A DNA stretch of 64,000 nucleotides from Arion vulgaris (Eukaryota; Mollusca; Gastropoda; Stylommatophora; Arionidae), in contig CM036761.1 in the NCBI GenBank assembly GCA_020796225.1, positions 35,724,928 through 35,788,927 on the forward strand, written 5' to 3'. The notes beneath the pieces are model-generated. The model did not search any database. It had not been told where the DNA came from and saw nothing but the letters and a program-made list of their open reading frames with translations. Below are positions 10,899 to 22,210 of the stretch, piece by piece. Both the position numbers and the translations under genes were made by a program. Within the stretch, counting starts at the first letter, position 1. The number at the start of each line of letters is the position of its first letter.

Positions 10899-11572
10899 TG
10901 CTATTGCATTTCTGACTTTTACAGACAACTGAACATGAAGCAAGTTAGTACTATATTATTTTTGTCGCTAGATTTCTACTTATGTTTTCAAATCCAGTTG
11001 TCTGCTCATTATATCTTAATAAACTTTTGTTCCTTTTCTCATATGACTTTCTAGTTCAAGTGTCTGGTCTTTATCAATATGTTGTGTAAAATCTTACAAA
11101 TTCATAGCTGAAATCTGCATTAGCACAAAACCAGAACTATGTTAAGAATATAACAAAACGGTTGAGCCACAGCCAACTCTAGATAAGCCAGACAACTGAC
11201 AATGGGTTCCCTGACCTAGATCAGAAAAGGGGGCCGGAAAATATAGAATTTTACTCAATTCTATGAGTCTATGGTTATTTATTGGTGAAAAATATTCATT
11301 ATATTGATATTCCTTATTGTTAAACTTAACTTGTTGCATAATATAACTTCGATTTAGCATTTTGTGTTGATTTTAAAATTAATTCGTCTATATACACCAA
11401 TACTGGAATGCGAGGTCACGTGGTGTAATTGGGGTCTGATTTCCCATAATTCTTACCTGAGTCCGAAGGCCCATACGTTTATAGTTGGCTCTGGTTGAGC
11501 AGAACTAATATAAAAAACAAGATATTTGTAAACAGCTGTAAAACATTATACTATTGACTGTTGTGTTTACAG
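10899..11572. other. Cathepsin intron, nothing recognised
   Basis: AT-rich intron sequence with a normal acceptor (gtgtttacag) at its right end. No repeat family or coding signal recognised. Confidence 0.5.
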
Positions 11573-11739
11573 GTCGGACCTATCAGTATTGCTATCGATG
11601 CCAGCCTTGATTCCTTTCAGCTCTACAGCGGGGGTGTCTACGATGAACCTCAATGCAGCTCTACTGAACTTGACCATGGTGTTCTAGTTGTTGGTTATGG
11701 TTCTGAATCTGGCAAAGATTATTGGATCGTAAAGAATAG
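11573..11739 (+). CDS. CTSL: Cathepsin L-like protease, catalytic His exon
   Basis: Starts GTCGGACCT after the acceptor tttacag, phase 0, and ends AATAG before the donor gtcaga, splitting the Ser codon of KNSWG. It codes [42 protein letters not shown] (catalytic His) and DYWIVKN (catalytic Asn). All expected landmarks of the C1A family are intact. Confidence 0.95.
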
Positions 11740-11763
11740 GTCAGATGTTGATAGAATGTTAGA

Positions 11764-11765
<2 letters not shown>

Positions 11766-11814
<49 letters not shown>

Positions 11815-11823
11815 CTCTCTAGC
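11766..11823. repeat. (CT)n microsatellite
   Basis: About twenty CT dinucleotides followed by a short CA run, 27 bp after the exon donor and flanked by a SINE on the right. Confidence 0.95.
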
Positions 11824-12227
11824 GATCACCGCTTAGACTGGTGTACCAGATTTCCCCATAAATCTCACTCATGTGGAAATCTGATGCATGCAGCCTTAGC
11901 ATTGGTGTGTTTCGTCACATCTTCAGCGCCATTTGGAGCTCTGGTGTTTATCCTTCGGTGATGTGTCCGGATTTAGCTAGCGTTTACTGGTTTTGCTCTA
12001 CGTCAGCCTCTGGCTGTCTCCAGCTGACCTGCGAGGCAGTAGGTTGCTATTTTCTTTTAGGGTAGCCACCCTTAGACAACCTTCCTCCCGGGTTCTTGAG
12101 CGTCATCTGCCCAGGTTAACATTCCATTTTTTTGGACTACTTGGTTTGCCTGCCGTCCAGTTTTGTGTACGGTTTGTTCCGCTAGACTTTGATTGTCCCC
12201 AATCTAACTACAAGGCAGTAGTAGTTA
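11815..12227 (-). mobile_element. SINE C and D, joined copies
   Basis: 11815-12065 contains caccgc..agactggtgtaccag, gcagccttagcattggtg and gagctctggtgtttatcc, shared with 28548-28760 and 30128-30360. 12066-12227 matches the reverse of the D element at 39190-39480 (gtttgttccgctagactttgattgtccccaa). C and D share a block around ctggctgaaa..gaaggata, so they look like modular relatives. Confidence 0.65.
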
Positions 12228-12620
12228 GAATGTTAGATATGAATAATCATCAAATAGCTTGTCCTGTGCAGAACTTCCTAACAGTCTTTCGAAATGTATC
12301 TCTCTCATTGACCAGATGTCCGGCCCATTGCTGCCGTCATGCTCAAATCATTAGTTACACTCTGAATCCATCTTCTTCTTGATCTTCTTCTTTTTTCTGG
12401 GATCCTCCTTCCAAAATGGTCTTCTCCAACCCTTCGTGTTTCTTTATCTTCCCAAACTACTTAAATTTTCTCCTTCTTTTTTGTAGCATCAGCCAGTTCT
12501 CTTTGATTTTGAGTTATTTCTAGATAGATCTATTTGTTCTCTTCTCTAACCATGATATACGGTGCACTCTTCTGTAATACTTCGAATCAAAAGCCCGTTT
12601 TTCCACTGCCTTGTTAAATG
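12228..12620 (-). pseudogene. LINE family T tail
   Basis: The minus strand reads WIQSVTNDLSMTAA near its end. Further right, with shifts, come the KRH-type and upstream segments. Nearly the same 3' end (gaataatcatcaaatagctt) occurs at 57305 and 61785. Confidence 0.65.
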
Positions 12621-12857
12621 TCCCTGTTACACACTCATAGATATGGATAACTGAACATAATGAAGTCACTTGTTGTTGAGACTACTATATTACTCAAGAT
12701 AATAAATGTTGTGGTTGTGGAGGCAGAAGTTCGGGAATTCAGTTAGGAGAACTTATCTGAGAGCATGTGGTCATTTACACAGATGGGTCAAATGTACAAC
12801 ACATTTGGAGCTCATTGGCTTTCACTGTTCAGGTCAAAGGAAGTAACGAACGGAAGA
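12621..12857. other. Cathepsin intron, nothing recognised
   Basis: No feature recognised. The stretch 12770-12800 (cacagatgggtcaaatg) vaguely recalls an RNase H start but is too short to call. Confidence 0.3.
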
Positions 12858-13025
12858 AAGTAGTGGTATTGCTGTGACTACAAGTAGTGGTATTGCTGTG
12901 GCTACAAGTAGTGGTATTGCTGTGGCTACAAGTAGTGGTTTTGCTGTGACTACAAGTAGTGGTTTTGCTGTGACTACAAGTAGTGGTTTTGCTGTGACTA
13001 CAAGTAGTGGTTTTGCTGTGGCTAA
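12858..13025. repeat. 24-bp minisatellite, about 7 copies
   Basis: Unit ggctacaagtagtggtattg plus ctgt, with a left group reading ggtattg and a right group reading ggttttg. The period is eight codons, which explains an apparent repetitive minus-strand protein. Confidence 0.92.
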
Positions 13026-13184
13026 AGTAATCTGACTATTGAGATTATGGTAGTATCTAAAGCGGTACTGTCCAATGCAACGCCCACGGACGCCCGTGTG
13101 ATACATCCATGTTACTTACTTTACTCCTCAGCATTAACGTTAATCACATGGCTGCCTTTTAACACCCTTCCTCTTCCTGCTAGC

Positions 13185-14055
13185 TGTTGACTGGATAATG
13201 AAATCAACAGCCAAGAAGAGAAATGGAATGCGATGGACCATGATGAGTCAATTGGAAGATTTAGATTTTGCAGACGATCTAGCACTCCTCTCCCACAGTC
13301 ATCAACGGATGCGGGAGAGGACAACTGGACTGGAGATGGTGTCACAACGGCTGGGTCTGACTATTCATGGGGAGGGAACAGAGATCATTAAATTAGATGC
13401 TAATTCCAGAGACCCGATCATACTGAGAGGATCACCGTTAGAGGAGGTGGACGCGTTTGCATATCTGGGAGGTGCTGTCGACATTCAGAGTGGCTCGGAT
13501 GGAGATGTTGGGGTTGGAGTACAAGGGGCAAGATCAGCCTTTGCCATTCTGGAGAGCGTGTGAAGTTCGGGAGTGATCGGGAATAAATCTAGGATAATGA
13601 TATTTAACTCAAATGTCAAGGAAGTCCTATATGGAGCGGAGACATGAAGAACAACTAAGGGGGGCACCAAGGAGTTGCAGACATTCATCAATAGATGTCT
13701 GCGCAGGATACTCCATCTTCGCTGGTATGACAGGACTACAAACAGGAAACTCTGGGATAGAACAGGACAGTGACGGGTGAAGCGGGAGATAAAAAGCAGA
13801 AGGTGGCGATGGATAGGACACACACTGAGGAAACCCCTAACAGCATCACAAGACGGGCTCTCCGATGGGGCCCCCGGCGCAATGGAGCTGGGGGAGAGCA
13901 TGTGAACACCTGGAGACGGGAGTTGGAAACGGAATGCAAGAAAATGGGGAGAGAGTGGGGAGATCTGGAGGGGATAGCCTTGGATAGGCGGGTTTGGAAG
14001 GCCTTGGTTGCGGACCTATGTTTCCCTAGGAGCGAAGGATGAAGAAGAAGTAGAA
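13185..14055 (+). pseudogene. LINE family O, reverse transcriptase C-terminal half
   Basis: A frame at 13198-13563 contains the RT catalytic box LEDLDFADDLALLSHSHQRM followed by the VQRLGL-type thumb start and VDAFAYLGGAVD. After a stop come INRCLRRILHLRWYD, RRWRWIGHTLRKP and WRRELETECKKMGREWGDLE, ending VWKALVADLCFPRSEG. The gene is 5'-truncated and has several stops and shifts. Relatives lie on the minus strand at 42245-43215 and 50905-51290. Confidence 0.85.
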
Positions 14056-14131
14056 TTAACATTAACCAGAAATCCAAAGGAAAGAAATGTATTTCTGAAT
14101 AACAATTCAGGTTTTCGTAAGCCCAAGATTT

Positions 14132-14163
14132 TTAAACCCCCAAAAAGGTTTTTGGGGTTTTTT
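14132..14163. repeat. Short A/C:G/T inverted repeat
   Basis: aaacccccaaaaa and tttttggggttt can pair as a stem of about 12 bp around ggt. No T-rich context or gene end supports a functional role. Confidence 0.5.
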
Positions 14164-14275
14164 CAGATCAGATGTTTCATGTGCTACCGTATGACAGTAG
14201 ACGATATCATCTGCAACTGTTGAACTGTTGCTTGTGGAGGAGGGATGAGGGAAGGGGGCTCGAGAGAGCTAAAGA

Positions 14276-14500
14276 CTAGCCCTTTAGCTGCTAAGGACGT
14301 ATATATGTTTTTCCCATTCACTGCTAAAGACGCATTAACACGTCTGTTATTTTCTCTCCTCTGTAAGCTAGAGATGTGTTCACACGTTATACATTTCTAC
14401 TGTCACTGCTATAGGCGTACATTCACATTTATGACCTAGAAACAAAGTGTAGCTATTTTTAGCTCCGTCTTCGGAAAGTATGTAGCAGCGAAAGGGCTAG
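14276..14500. mobile_element. MITE with CTAG-ended inverted repeats
   Basis: The left end ctagccctttagctgcta and the reverse complement of the right end agree at 17 of 18 positions. The element is 225 bp with no coding capacity. The outer ctag on each side could be the target duplication, a variant of the TTAA used by piggyBac-type elements. It lies in the last cathepsin intron. Confidence 0.7.
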
Positions 14501-14880
14501 GGGAGTGAACCCTGATAGAAAATCCCCACTGTCTTGCGGGTCAGCACGGTTATACAGAAGACTAGAGGAGTAAACCTTAGCCAAAATCCGGAGGAAGAAA
14601 CCCTATGTCAGTTGATGTTATGTGTACTCAATTCTATTCTATATTCTGGCATCTCCTGATTGATTCCAAACATATGGACTCCATCTTTCCTTTGGTTGAA
14701 ACAGCAGGGTAGAGTTTGTGCAAAATGGGCAAGGCATATTCCCCATATCAGCTGCTCAGGCTAGGTAAGAGACTTGGGGATGAGCTGACAGACAAGAGAG
14801 ACAAGCGAAAACTCAGAAGTTGTCACAGTAAACCACTTGTCAAATTGACCGTCTGTAAATACGAAACGACCATATATTAG

Positions 14881-15093
<213 letters not shown>

Positions 15094-15200
15094 GTCTGCT
15101 GACTCAGCAGTTCAGACAGTTACTTCATTACTGGAGGTGCACAACAAAAATATGTGTGTTATATCTCATGTTGTTTAATAAAACATATCTGATAAATTTC
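15094..15200 (+). other. Cathepsin 3' UTR
   Basis: Short 3' UTR running from the stop to about 20 bp past the AATAAA signal. The cleavage site is inferred, not seen. Confidence 0.7.
15177..15182 (+). promoter_or_regulatory. Polyadenylation signal AATAAA
   Basis: A canonical hexamer 84 bp after the cathepsin stop codon. A TG/T-rich stretch (gtttacaagtgtt) follows some 25 bp later. Confidence 0.8.
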
Positions 15201-15277
15201 AAACTGTTTACAAGTGTTACTGCTTAATATTTTAGTATGATTGAATGCTTTCATATTAGTTACACTAGATTCGAGAT

Positions 15278-15508
15278 AGGCACCAACGACTTATGCCCTG
15301 CGGCTTGCGAGTATGACAACAAACATATCCTACATAACTACCCCCAGTATGCAGTCCTGAAAAGAAAGAGGTGGCCCACTTAGAAGAAAGAGGTGGCCCA
15401 CTTACACCAGCGTCCAAGACAAACTGTATGACATGGCTGATAATCTGAGGCAGACGGTGGTCTTTATTAGAGAATCCGAAATCCCAATCTAGTGAGAACG
15501 CAGAAGAA
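15278..15508 (+). pseudogene. LINE C-terminal zinc-finger tail
   Basis: Reads ACEYDNKHILHNYPQYAVL, then DKLYDMADNLRQTVVFIRES and stops. This is the Cys/His cluster and DKL.G...DL..T..FI.E..L tail of a LINE of another family. A short direct duplication (gaaagaggtggcccactta) sits at 15367-15405. Confidence 0.65.
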
Positions 15509-15689
15509 GAAATTAGTTACGGTTTCAATCATCCATCGGGTGAAGTTGGTCAAAGAACTATACAGGTTGAACATTGTTATTCCATATATACTACATGTTA
15601 TGAACATAAATTCTTTACATTTTTCTGTATTTGATAACCAGAAGTCATAAAATATGCTGCAGGAGTATTCACAGTTAGTGTTCTATCAT

Positions 15690-15870
15690 TATGGCATAGT
15701 TGTCCACTGTCTCAATCTGTCTTCTTCTTTTGTCATCACAGTGCTGTCGGGTTGTCCAGTGTCAAGGTTTTCTGTTTTTATCTTGCGCTTTTCTAATGGC
15801 ATGGTTGATAGTTATTTTTGCTCTTTGACAGGATTCTGCTATGCAATCTAACCATTTTTTTCCGTGGTCT
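15690..15870 (-). pseudogene. LINE family F tail
   Basis: The reverse complement (cagaatcctgtcaaagagc, gcaagataaaaacagaaaacc, ending (AAG)n) aligns with the 3' end of the family F copies at 27815-28160 and 50440-50762. Only the last part is present. Confidence 0.7.
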
Positions 15871-15884
15871 TCACGGTTAACACT

Positions 15885-16125
15885 TCTTCACGAGGCAGGA
15901 AGAAATGCATGGATGGAACAGAAACGACAAACTAGAGCACTAGTAAAACTCCCCACAAGTGCAAGTATTCCTTGCCTACATTGTAAAAGAACATTTCAAG
16001 CCCACCTCGGCTCACTAGTCATATACGCACACACAGACAATCATAATTCAACTACATTCTCTTGGATAAAAAATGGAAGTCATCATCACCCGTGATGGAC
16101 GAGCATCAGATAACTTGTTTTATCA
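15885..16125 (+). pseudogene. LINE tail with zinc finger
   Basis: Reads PCLHCKRTFQAHLGSLVIYA, then HTDNH, a C2H2-like end found in LINEs of the family P type (CPTCGR.F.A.IGL.SH..TH). It ends in SHHHP and a stop near 16095. Confidence 0.65.
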
Positions 16126-16144
16126 AAGTTAAAAAAAAAGACGA

Positions 16145-16625
16145 ATGAGTGACTTCAATGCACCGGGAATTCCCCATATGGCCAGTTCCTCCTTCATAGT
16201 AATGGCACGGCCCCTGCTGAGAGTACAAAGCACAAACTGCTTAGCTTCACTAATAACCCTAGGGATAGCCCAAGTGGTTACCGGGGCCCAAATTTGGGGT
16301 GTAAAGAATAGAACCACTGTTACCTGCCACGCATGTCGTAAGAGGCGACTAAGGAGGTTTGGCTGAAATCGGATGCACATGTCCTAAACGTGTAGAAGTT
16401 TATGCGTTTAGGGCCTACCAAACCAATGTGCAACGTAAACACATTCTTGGCAAATATCAAACATATCACAAAGAGTGATTAAAATTGGTCGTAAAGAACG
16501 AACGAGTAGAGTAGAACCCTAGCGATCTTTATGGAAAAAATGCAGCTGTGAACTGAATGATTTGGTCTGGATTCAAACTCACAAGTTTCAGAGCGCAGAA
16601 GAAACAACTTCACCACAGAAAATAA
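16145..16625 (-). mobile_element. SINE G, interrupted by SINE A
   Basis: Left part 16145-16254 (caatgcaccgggaattccccatatgg, actgagagtac-like body) and right part 16527-16625 (tctggattcaaactcac B box, cttcaccacaga head) together make one minus-strand SINE G. Compare the intact copy at 41310-41557. It is split by SINE A at 16267-16514 with a 12-bp TSD. Confidence 0.85.
16267..16514 (+). mobile_element. SINE A, copy 2
   Basis: A full-length copy of 248 bp inserted into SINE G. The flanks aaccctagggat (16255-16266) and aaccctagcgat (16515-16526) are the TSD with one difference. The (AAG)n tail is reduced to a short cgagtagagt stretch. Confidence 0.88.
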
Positions 16626-16816
16626 CATTTTCATTAAGAGCAAACTTTTTTTTTGTTGCATCCATACATTTGTTTATTAGATATAATTTAATAACAATAC
16701 AACTTTAATTCAAATATTTCAATCAACTACACGAACATGTTCCAATAGAATATAATGTTCATACAAGATATTATAAATGAACTTGGTTGTTATAACATAC
16801 ATGATACATATTTCAG

Positions 16817-17290
16817 TGGAGTGTCTGGCAGAATGAATTAGTGCTTGGTCTCCCATGCAGGAAACCCGGGTTCAACCCACAGTAAGGCCAATGAGGTTTT
16901 TTTCTGTTGACGGCATAAAGAAAATTCCTAACTTGAACAGTTTTGCGGTGACTGCACTAGCCATGCGACGACTGCACTAGCCATGCGGCGACTGCACTAG
17001 CCATGCGGCGACTGCACTAGCCATGCGGCGACTGCACTAGCCATGCGGCGACTGCACTAGCCATGCGGCGACTGCACTAGCCATGCGACGACTGCACTAG
17101 CCAAGCGGCGACTGCACTAGCCATGCGGCGACTGCACTAGCCATGCGGCGACTGCACTAGCCATGCTGCGACTGCACTAGCCATGCGGCGACTGCACTAG
17201 CCATGCGGCCATTAAATTTATCAGGTACATGTCCCCCCCTGTCCCACACCACCCTAAAGAGCGGTATTACAAACAGTAACGATAGGGGTT
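16817..17290 (+). mobile_element. SINE H with internal expansion
   Basis: tRNA-like head with a B box (cccgggttcaacccac), then ttttctgttgacggcataaag, the expanded 20-bp region, and the tail block ctaaagagcggtattacaaacagtaa. Copies at 42910-43120 and 54050-54625 carry the 20-bp segment only once. Confidence 0.85.
16951..17210. repeat. 20-bp array inside SINE H, 13 copies
   Basis: Unit actgcactagccatgcggcg, nearly invariant over thirteen copies, with single changes at a few units (gcgacg, ccaagcg, gctgcg). Confidence 0.97.
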
Positions 17291-17810
17291 TTTTAACACT
17301 AATATTTCTGAATTTGTTTCATCTGAAAAAAAAAAACACATTTGTCAGCACCTATTGGTCTGATACATCAATTTTTAGTACAGCATTTTGGGACTAGATT
17401 TGCCTTCCATCTTTGATTTCTACTGATCTAGTCAGACTGCCTTAATGCAGCCTGTTATCAGGGTGACCACTTTGAAGTGAAGTATGGTATTTGTAAGGCA
17501 TCCATCATCTCTGACAGCTTCCCCTATAACTAATCAGATAGTACACGCGGTACTATAAAGTGACGTTCTATGTTCGCAAAATCTTAACTGTACAATTTGG
17601 TGCCCTATTGAACAATATTCTTCACAGGCTATCGAGGTGCTTTGGGTTAACAGCCCAAATCGAAAACAAAATTCTTTCTTACAGTCACTGAAAAAAACCA
17701 TAATATTAAGAACAATTTCAGCCAAGATTGACATATAAGCAAATAAAACACCCAAGAATAAAAATACAAGTCTTTTTCTATGATACAATGTTGCATCCCT
17801 TACTGCCATA
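17291..17810. other. Intergenic, nothing recognised
   Basis: AT-rich sequence with only chance open frames. No family recognised. Confidence 0.4.
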
Positions 17811-17995
17811 ACTTATAGTGGTAGTGCACAAGTTCACACACAAACTATATAGAATATATATATACATTGTTGTCTTATAGTGGAAGTGCACAGGTTACAC
17901 ACAAACTATAGAATATATATATACATTGTTGTCTTATAGTGAAGTGACAGGTTCACACACAAACTATACAGAATATATATACATATATGGTTGTC
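17811..17995. repeat. About 60-bp tandem repeat, 3 copies
   Basis: Three units of the form cttatagtggwagtgcacagg / acacacaaactata / gaatatatatatacattgttg follow one another with small indels. Confidence 0.85.
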
Positions 17996-18169
17996 TTACA
18001 TTGATTATAATACTTAGCAATAAATATGTCAAATAAAATAAATTAAAACCAAAGAACCACATATATTTATAGTTGGAACTATGTACTAGAGAACTACATA
18101 TTCTATTGCAGCAGCTGTTTGTATGAGCAGAAGTTGCTAGCCCTTGACAGAAATGTTTACTTAATACAT

Positions 18170-18735
18170 GTCCAATAGTTATATCATCCATTTACTCAGT
18201 ACATGTCCAATATCATCCATTTACTCAATACATGTCCAATAGTTATATCATCCATTTATTTAGTACATGTCCAATAGTTATATCATCCATTTACTCATAC
18301 ATGTCAATATCATCCATTATTGTCCAATAGTTATATCATCCATTTACTTAGTACATGTCCAATAGTTATATCATCCATTTACTCAGTAAATGTCAATAGT
18401 ATATCATCCATTTACTCAGTAAAGCCCAATAGTTATATATTTTTTACTCAATAAATGTCAATAATTATATCATCCATTTACTCAATCAGTCCAATATATC
18501 ATCCATTTACTCAGTACATGTCCAAATTTTTCATCCATTTACTCAGTACATGTCCAATGTTATATCATCTATTTATTTAGTACATTTCAAATAGCTTATC
18601 ATCCATTTACTCAGAATCTGTTCAATAGTTATATCATCCATTTACTCAGTACCTGTCCAATAATTATATCATCCATTTATCAATACGTCAATAATTATAT
18701 CATCCATTTACTCAATACGTCCAATTTATTCATTA
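18170..18735. repeat. Degenerate 35-bp tandem array
   Basis: Blocks catttactcagtacatgtcc and aatagttatatcat alternate about fifteen times with frequent small deletions. The decay suggests an older array than its neighbours. Confidence 0.88.
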
Positions 18736-18944
18736 GCTATGTCAATACTATATCACTTATGTAGCCCATGTTCAATACAAATCCATTCTCAAATATCAAC
18801 ACATCATTAACATTATCCAATAAAATATAATACTTGAAGAACGGAGGGCTGTGCTTTATACATGACCTTAGAATATCAATTTCCTTTAACATCAGAAAGT
18901 TTAAAACATTCTCCTTTCTGCTGAACAATTAACTTTTGTCTCGA

Positions 18945-19155
18945 TCACAACTTAAGCATACCTAGTTCAAACTCCGCGGCAGGCAAGTTTGGAAGCAAAT
19001 TAGTTTCCTTGGATTTTTACAAACGATAAAAATAGACATCACCGTTCAGAAAGCAATGGCAAACTACTGAACGTATAAGTGGTACCTAGAAAATCGATGA
19101 CTCATGTATTGTTGTTGATGGCGATGTCTTGTAAAGGATATGCCCCGATTTTCAT
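18945..19155 (+). mobile_element. SINE E, unexpanded copy
   Basis: Shares gttcaaactccgcggcaggc, caccgttcagaaagcaatgg, ctactgaacgtataagtgg and ggatatgccccgatttt with the copy at 10486-10887. It has one copy of the segment that is expanded there. Confidence 0.85.
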
Positions 19156-19769
19156 TTCAATGTAGACAAAGTACAAAAATCTTTGCACAGGAAACAACAA
19201 ACTTGTCTTTATCTGCCAGCAATGATCACAACAAGGATTACATAGTTTAACAACAGACATGAACGTTTAGGTGTTTCCGTGATCAATAAGTAATTTTTTT
19301 AGAGCTCCAACCGAGCTAGAAATAGGAGAGAATACTGTAGTGATGACCAATGAACCCTACCTGAGTAGAAGTCTCTGCAGCACTAAGTATACCACTATAT
19401 GCCTAGACTTCTTGGAAGTTTGTGGGTCTGAAAGAAAGCCGGATACTCCCCAGTGCACTATAGGAAAAAGAGTGAAAACTCATAATTCCTGGGGTTCAAA
19501 GAAAGAAGAATACATTAAGGCAAGGCGATGTAAGTGAAACACCAAAGAAAATGGATTTTTGATAGAACAGTTTAACGTAAATCTGGTCTTCTCCATTTCT
19601 GCGTAGCAAGCTACCAGATACAATTTTCTTTTCATTCCCCCGGAAAAAAATTGTGTAAACGCACACGACAACAGACAGAGAATTCGTTTTTTGAAGACAG
19701 CTCGTCAGAAAGAAAAAACCAAAAGATGGTTAAATAGGTCTTCTTCTTCTCTAAATAGTTCTTCATCTA
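19156..19769. other. Intergenic, nothing recognised
   Basis: No repeat family or coding exon recognised. Short open frames here lack any domain. Confidence 0.4.
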
Positions 19770-21970
19770 AATATGATGTAACATTCATCAACCAAACATT
19801 TGTACAAGTTTATGAAATATGATGTAACATTCATCAACATTTGTACAAGTTTATGAAATATGATGTAACATTCATCAACATTTGTACAAGTTTATGAAAT
19901 ATGATGTAACATTCATCAACATTTGTACAATTTTATTAAATATGATGTAACATTCATCAACATTTGTGCAAGTTTATTAAATATGATGTAACATTCATCA
20001 ACCAAACATTTGTACAAGTTTATAAATATTTGGCATGGCCATTTGAGTTGTTCGTATGTGTCGATTCCTCCCCGCCAATAATGGCTGACACATTCCGTTT
20101 CTGAGGACATCTTTTTTTTGAGGTTGTTCTCTAGACAGTTGCAGTCCCCTGCTGACGAGATCTGTCTTCCCGGTTTGTCTGGAGTCGTCCTACTCTAGAT
20201 GACTTCAGCCTTCTGTTGCCGGGCTCACCAACCCAGGCTTTTTTGCAGGGTGTGCTTCCTGGACACTGTAGTTTAATCCCTTATGCTTAAGGGAAAGTGT
20301 CATAGAAGTAGAAGACAAGACAAGAAAAGGATGTCCTCCTCAAGAGAGAGAGAGGACAAGTGCTATTTGTCCCATAGCTGGGGGATGGGTTGGTTGCAGC
20401 CAGAGCATTTACCACTCGCCGGTGGGTTCTGCACTGTCACCTTATGAGGCCCCATCCTGCTCCCGCCTTTTGGTCTGGCCTTTCACCTTCAGTCTGTTCG
20501 GCTTGGTTAGACCTGCCAGGAGTTAGACTCCGCCGACATAGCCTGAAGGATCCTAAAGGCACACAAACCCTCCAACCACGATAAGGTAGGCTAATATGGA
20601 GGGTAATCCCTTATGCTTAAGGGAAAGTGTCATAGAAGTAGAAGACAAGACAAGAAAAGGATGTCCTCCTCAAGAGAGAGAGAGGACAAGTGCTATTTGT
20701 CCCATAGCTGGGGATGGGTTGGTTGCAGCCAGAGCATTTACCACTCGCGGTGGGTTCTGCACTGTCACCTTATGAGGCCCCATCCTGCTCCCCGCCTTTG
20801 GTCTGGCCTTTCACCTTCAGTCTGTTCGGCTTGGTTAGACCTGCCAGGAGTTAGACTCCCGCCGACATAGCCTGAAGGATCCTAAAGGCACACAAACCCT
20901 CCAACCACGATAAGGTAGGCTAATATGGAGGGGTACAAGTTTATGAAATATTATGTAACATTCATCAACATTTGTACAAGTTTATTAAATATGATGTAAC
21001 ATTCATCAACATTTGTACAAGTTTATTAAATATGATGTAACATTCATCAACATTTGTACAAGTTTATGAAATATGATGTAACATTCATCAACATTTGTAC
21101 AAGTTTATGAAATATGATGTAACATTCATCAACATTTGTACATTTTTATTAAATATGATGTAACATTCATCAACATTTGTGCAAGTTTATTAAATATGAT
21201 GTAACATTCATCAACCAAACATTTGTACAAGTTTATGAAATATGATGTAACATTCATCAACATTTGTGCAAGTTTATTAAATATGATGTAACATTCATCA
21301 ACCAAACATTTGTACAAGTTTATGAAATATGATGTAACATTCATCAACATTTGTACAAGTTTATGAAATATGATGTAACATTCATCAACATTTGTACAAG
21401 TTTATGAAATATGATGTAACATTCATCAACCAAACATTTGTACAAGTTTATGAAATATGATGTAACATTCATCAACATTTGTACAAGTTTATTAAATATG
21501 ATGTAACATTCATCAACATTTGTGCAAGTTTATTAAATATGATGTAACATTCATCAACATTTGTACAAGTTTATTAAATATGATGTAACATTCATCAACA
21601 TTTGTGCAAGTTTATGAAATATGATGTAACATTCATCAACATTTGTACAAGTTTATGAAATATGATGTAACATTCATCAACATTTGTACAAGTTTATTAA
21701 ATTTTTGATGTAACATTCATCAACATTTGTGCAAGTTTATTAAATATGATGTAACATTCATAAACCAAACATTTGTACAAGTTTATGAAATATTATGTAA
21801 CATTTATCAACCAAACATTTGTACAAGTTTATGAAATATTATGTAACATTCATCAACATTTGTACAAATTTATTAAATATGATGTAACATTCATCAATAT
21901 TTGTACAAGTTTATTAAATTCGATGCAACATTCATCAACATTTGTACAAGTTTATTAAATATGATGTAAC
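19770..21970. repeat. 41-bp minisatellite, interrupted
   Basis: Unit with blocks aaatatgatgtaacattcat and caacatttgtacaagtttat. A 46-bp variant carries an extra ccaaa, and other variants are gtgcaag and tattaaa. The array occupies 19770-20032 and 20935-21970, separated by non-array DNA that includes a duplicated 329-bp unit. Confidence 0.93.
20274..20931. repeat. Two tandem copies of a 329-bp unit inside the array
   Basis: The segment from taatcccttatgcttaaggg to ggctaatatggagggt occurs twice in tandem, nearly identical with a few single-base indels. It contains aggatgtcctcctcaagaga and a GC-rich part. About 240 bp of further non-array sequence precedes it (20033-20273). The class is unknown. 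Confidence 0.9.
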
Positions 21971-22210
21971 ATGAGACCACACAGGCATAAAGCAGTTGTT
22001 ATGTTGCCAGCGACTAGCTGTCTGCAATTTTCTGACTACGCAGTTCACAACACAACCATAGTGGGAACACAAAAAGCATTTCAAAAGAAATTCACAGCTC
22101 CCAGTGTCGCTTCAAGCGCTAAACTCAGTAGCTCGGCGGCAAAACCAAACATGAAGAAAAATGCTATATCAACTGTGCCCAGAAGCAAACAACACTCCAA
22201 AGTCTAAAGG
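21971..22210 (+). pseudogene. Unrecognised fragment, possibly transposon helix-turn-helix
   Basis: A short frame reads TTIVGTQKAFQKKF and ends in PRSKQHSKV. It loosely recalls the TQ..F...F start of HTH domains found in front of some transposons, but the match is weak. Confidence 0.25.

Noticed and set aside
21971..22207. A host gene exon after the 41-bp array
   Set aside because: No splice sites or convincing domain. At most a weak transposon HTH resemblance.
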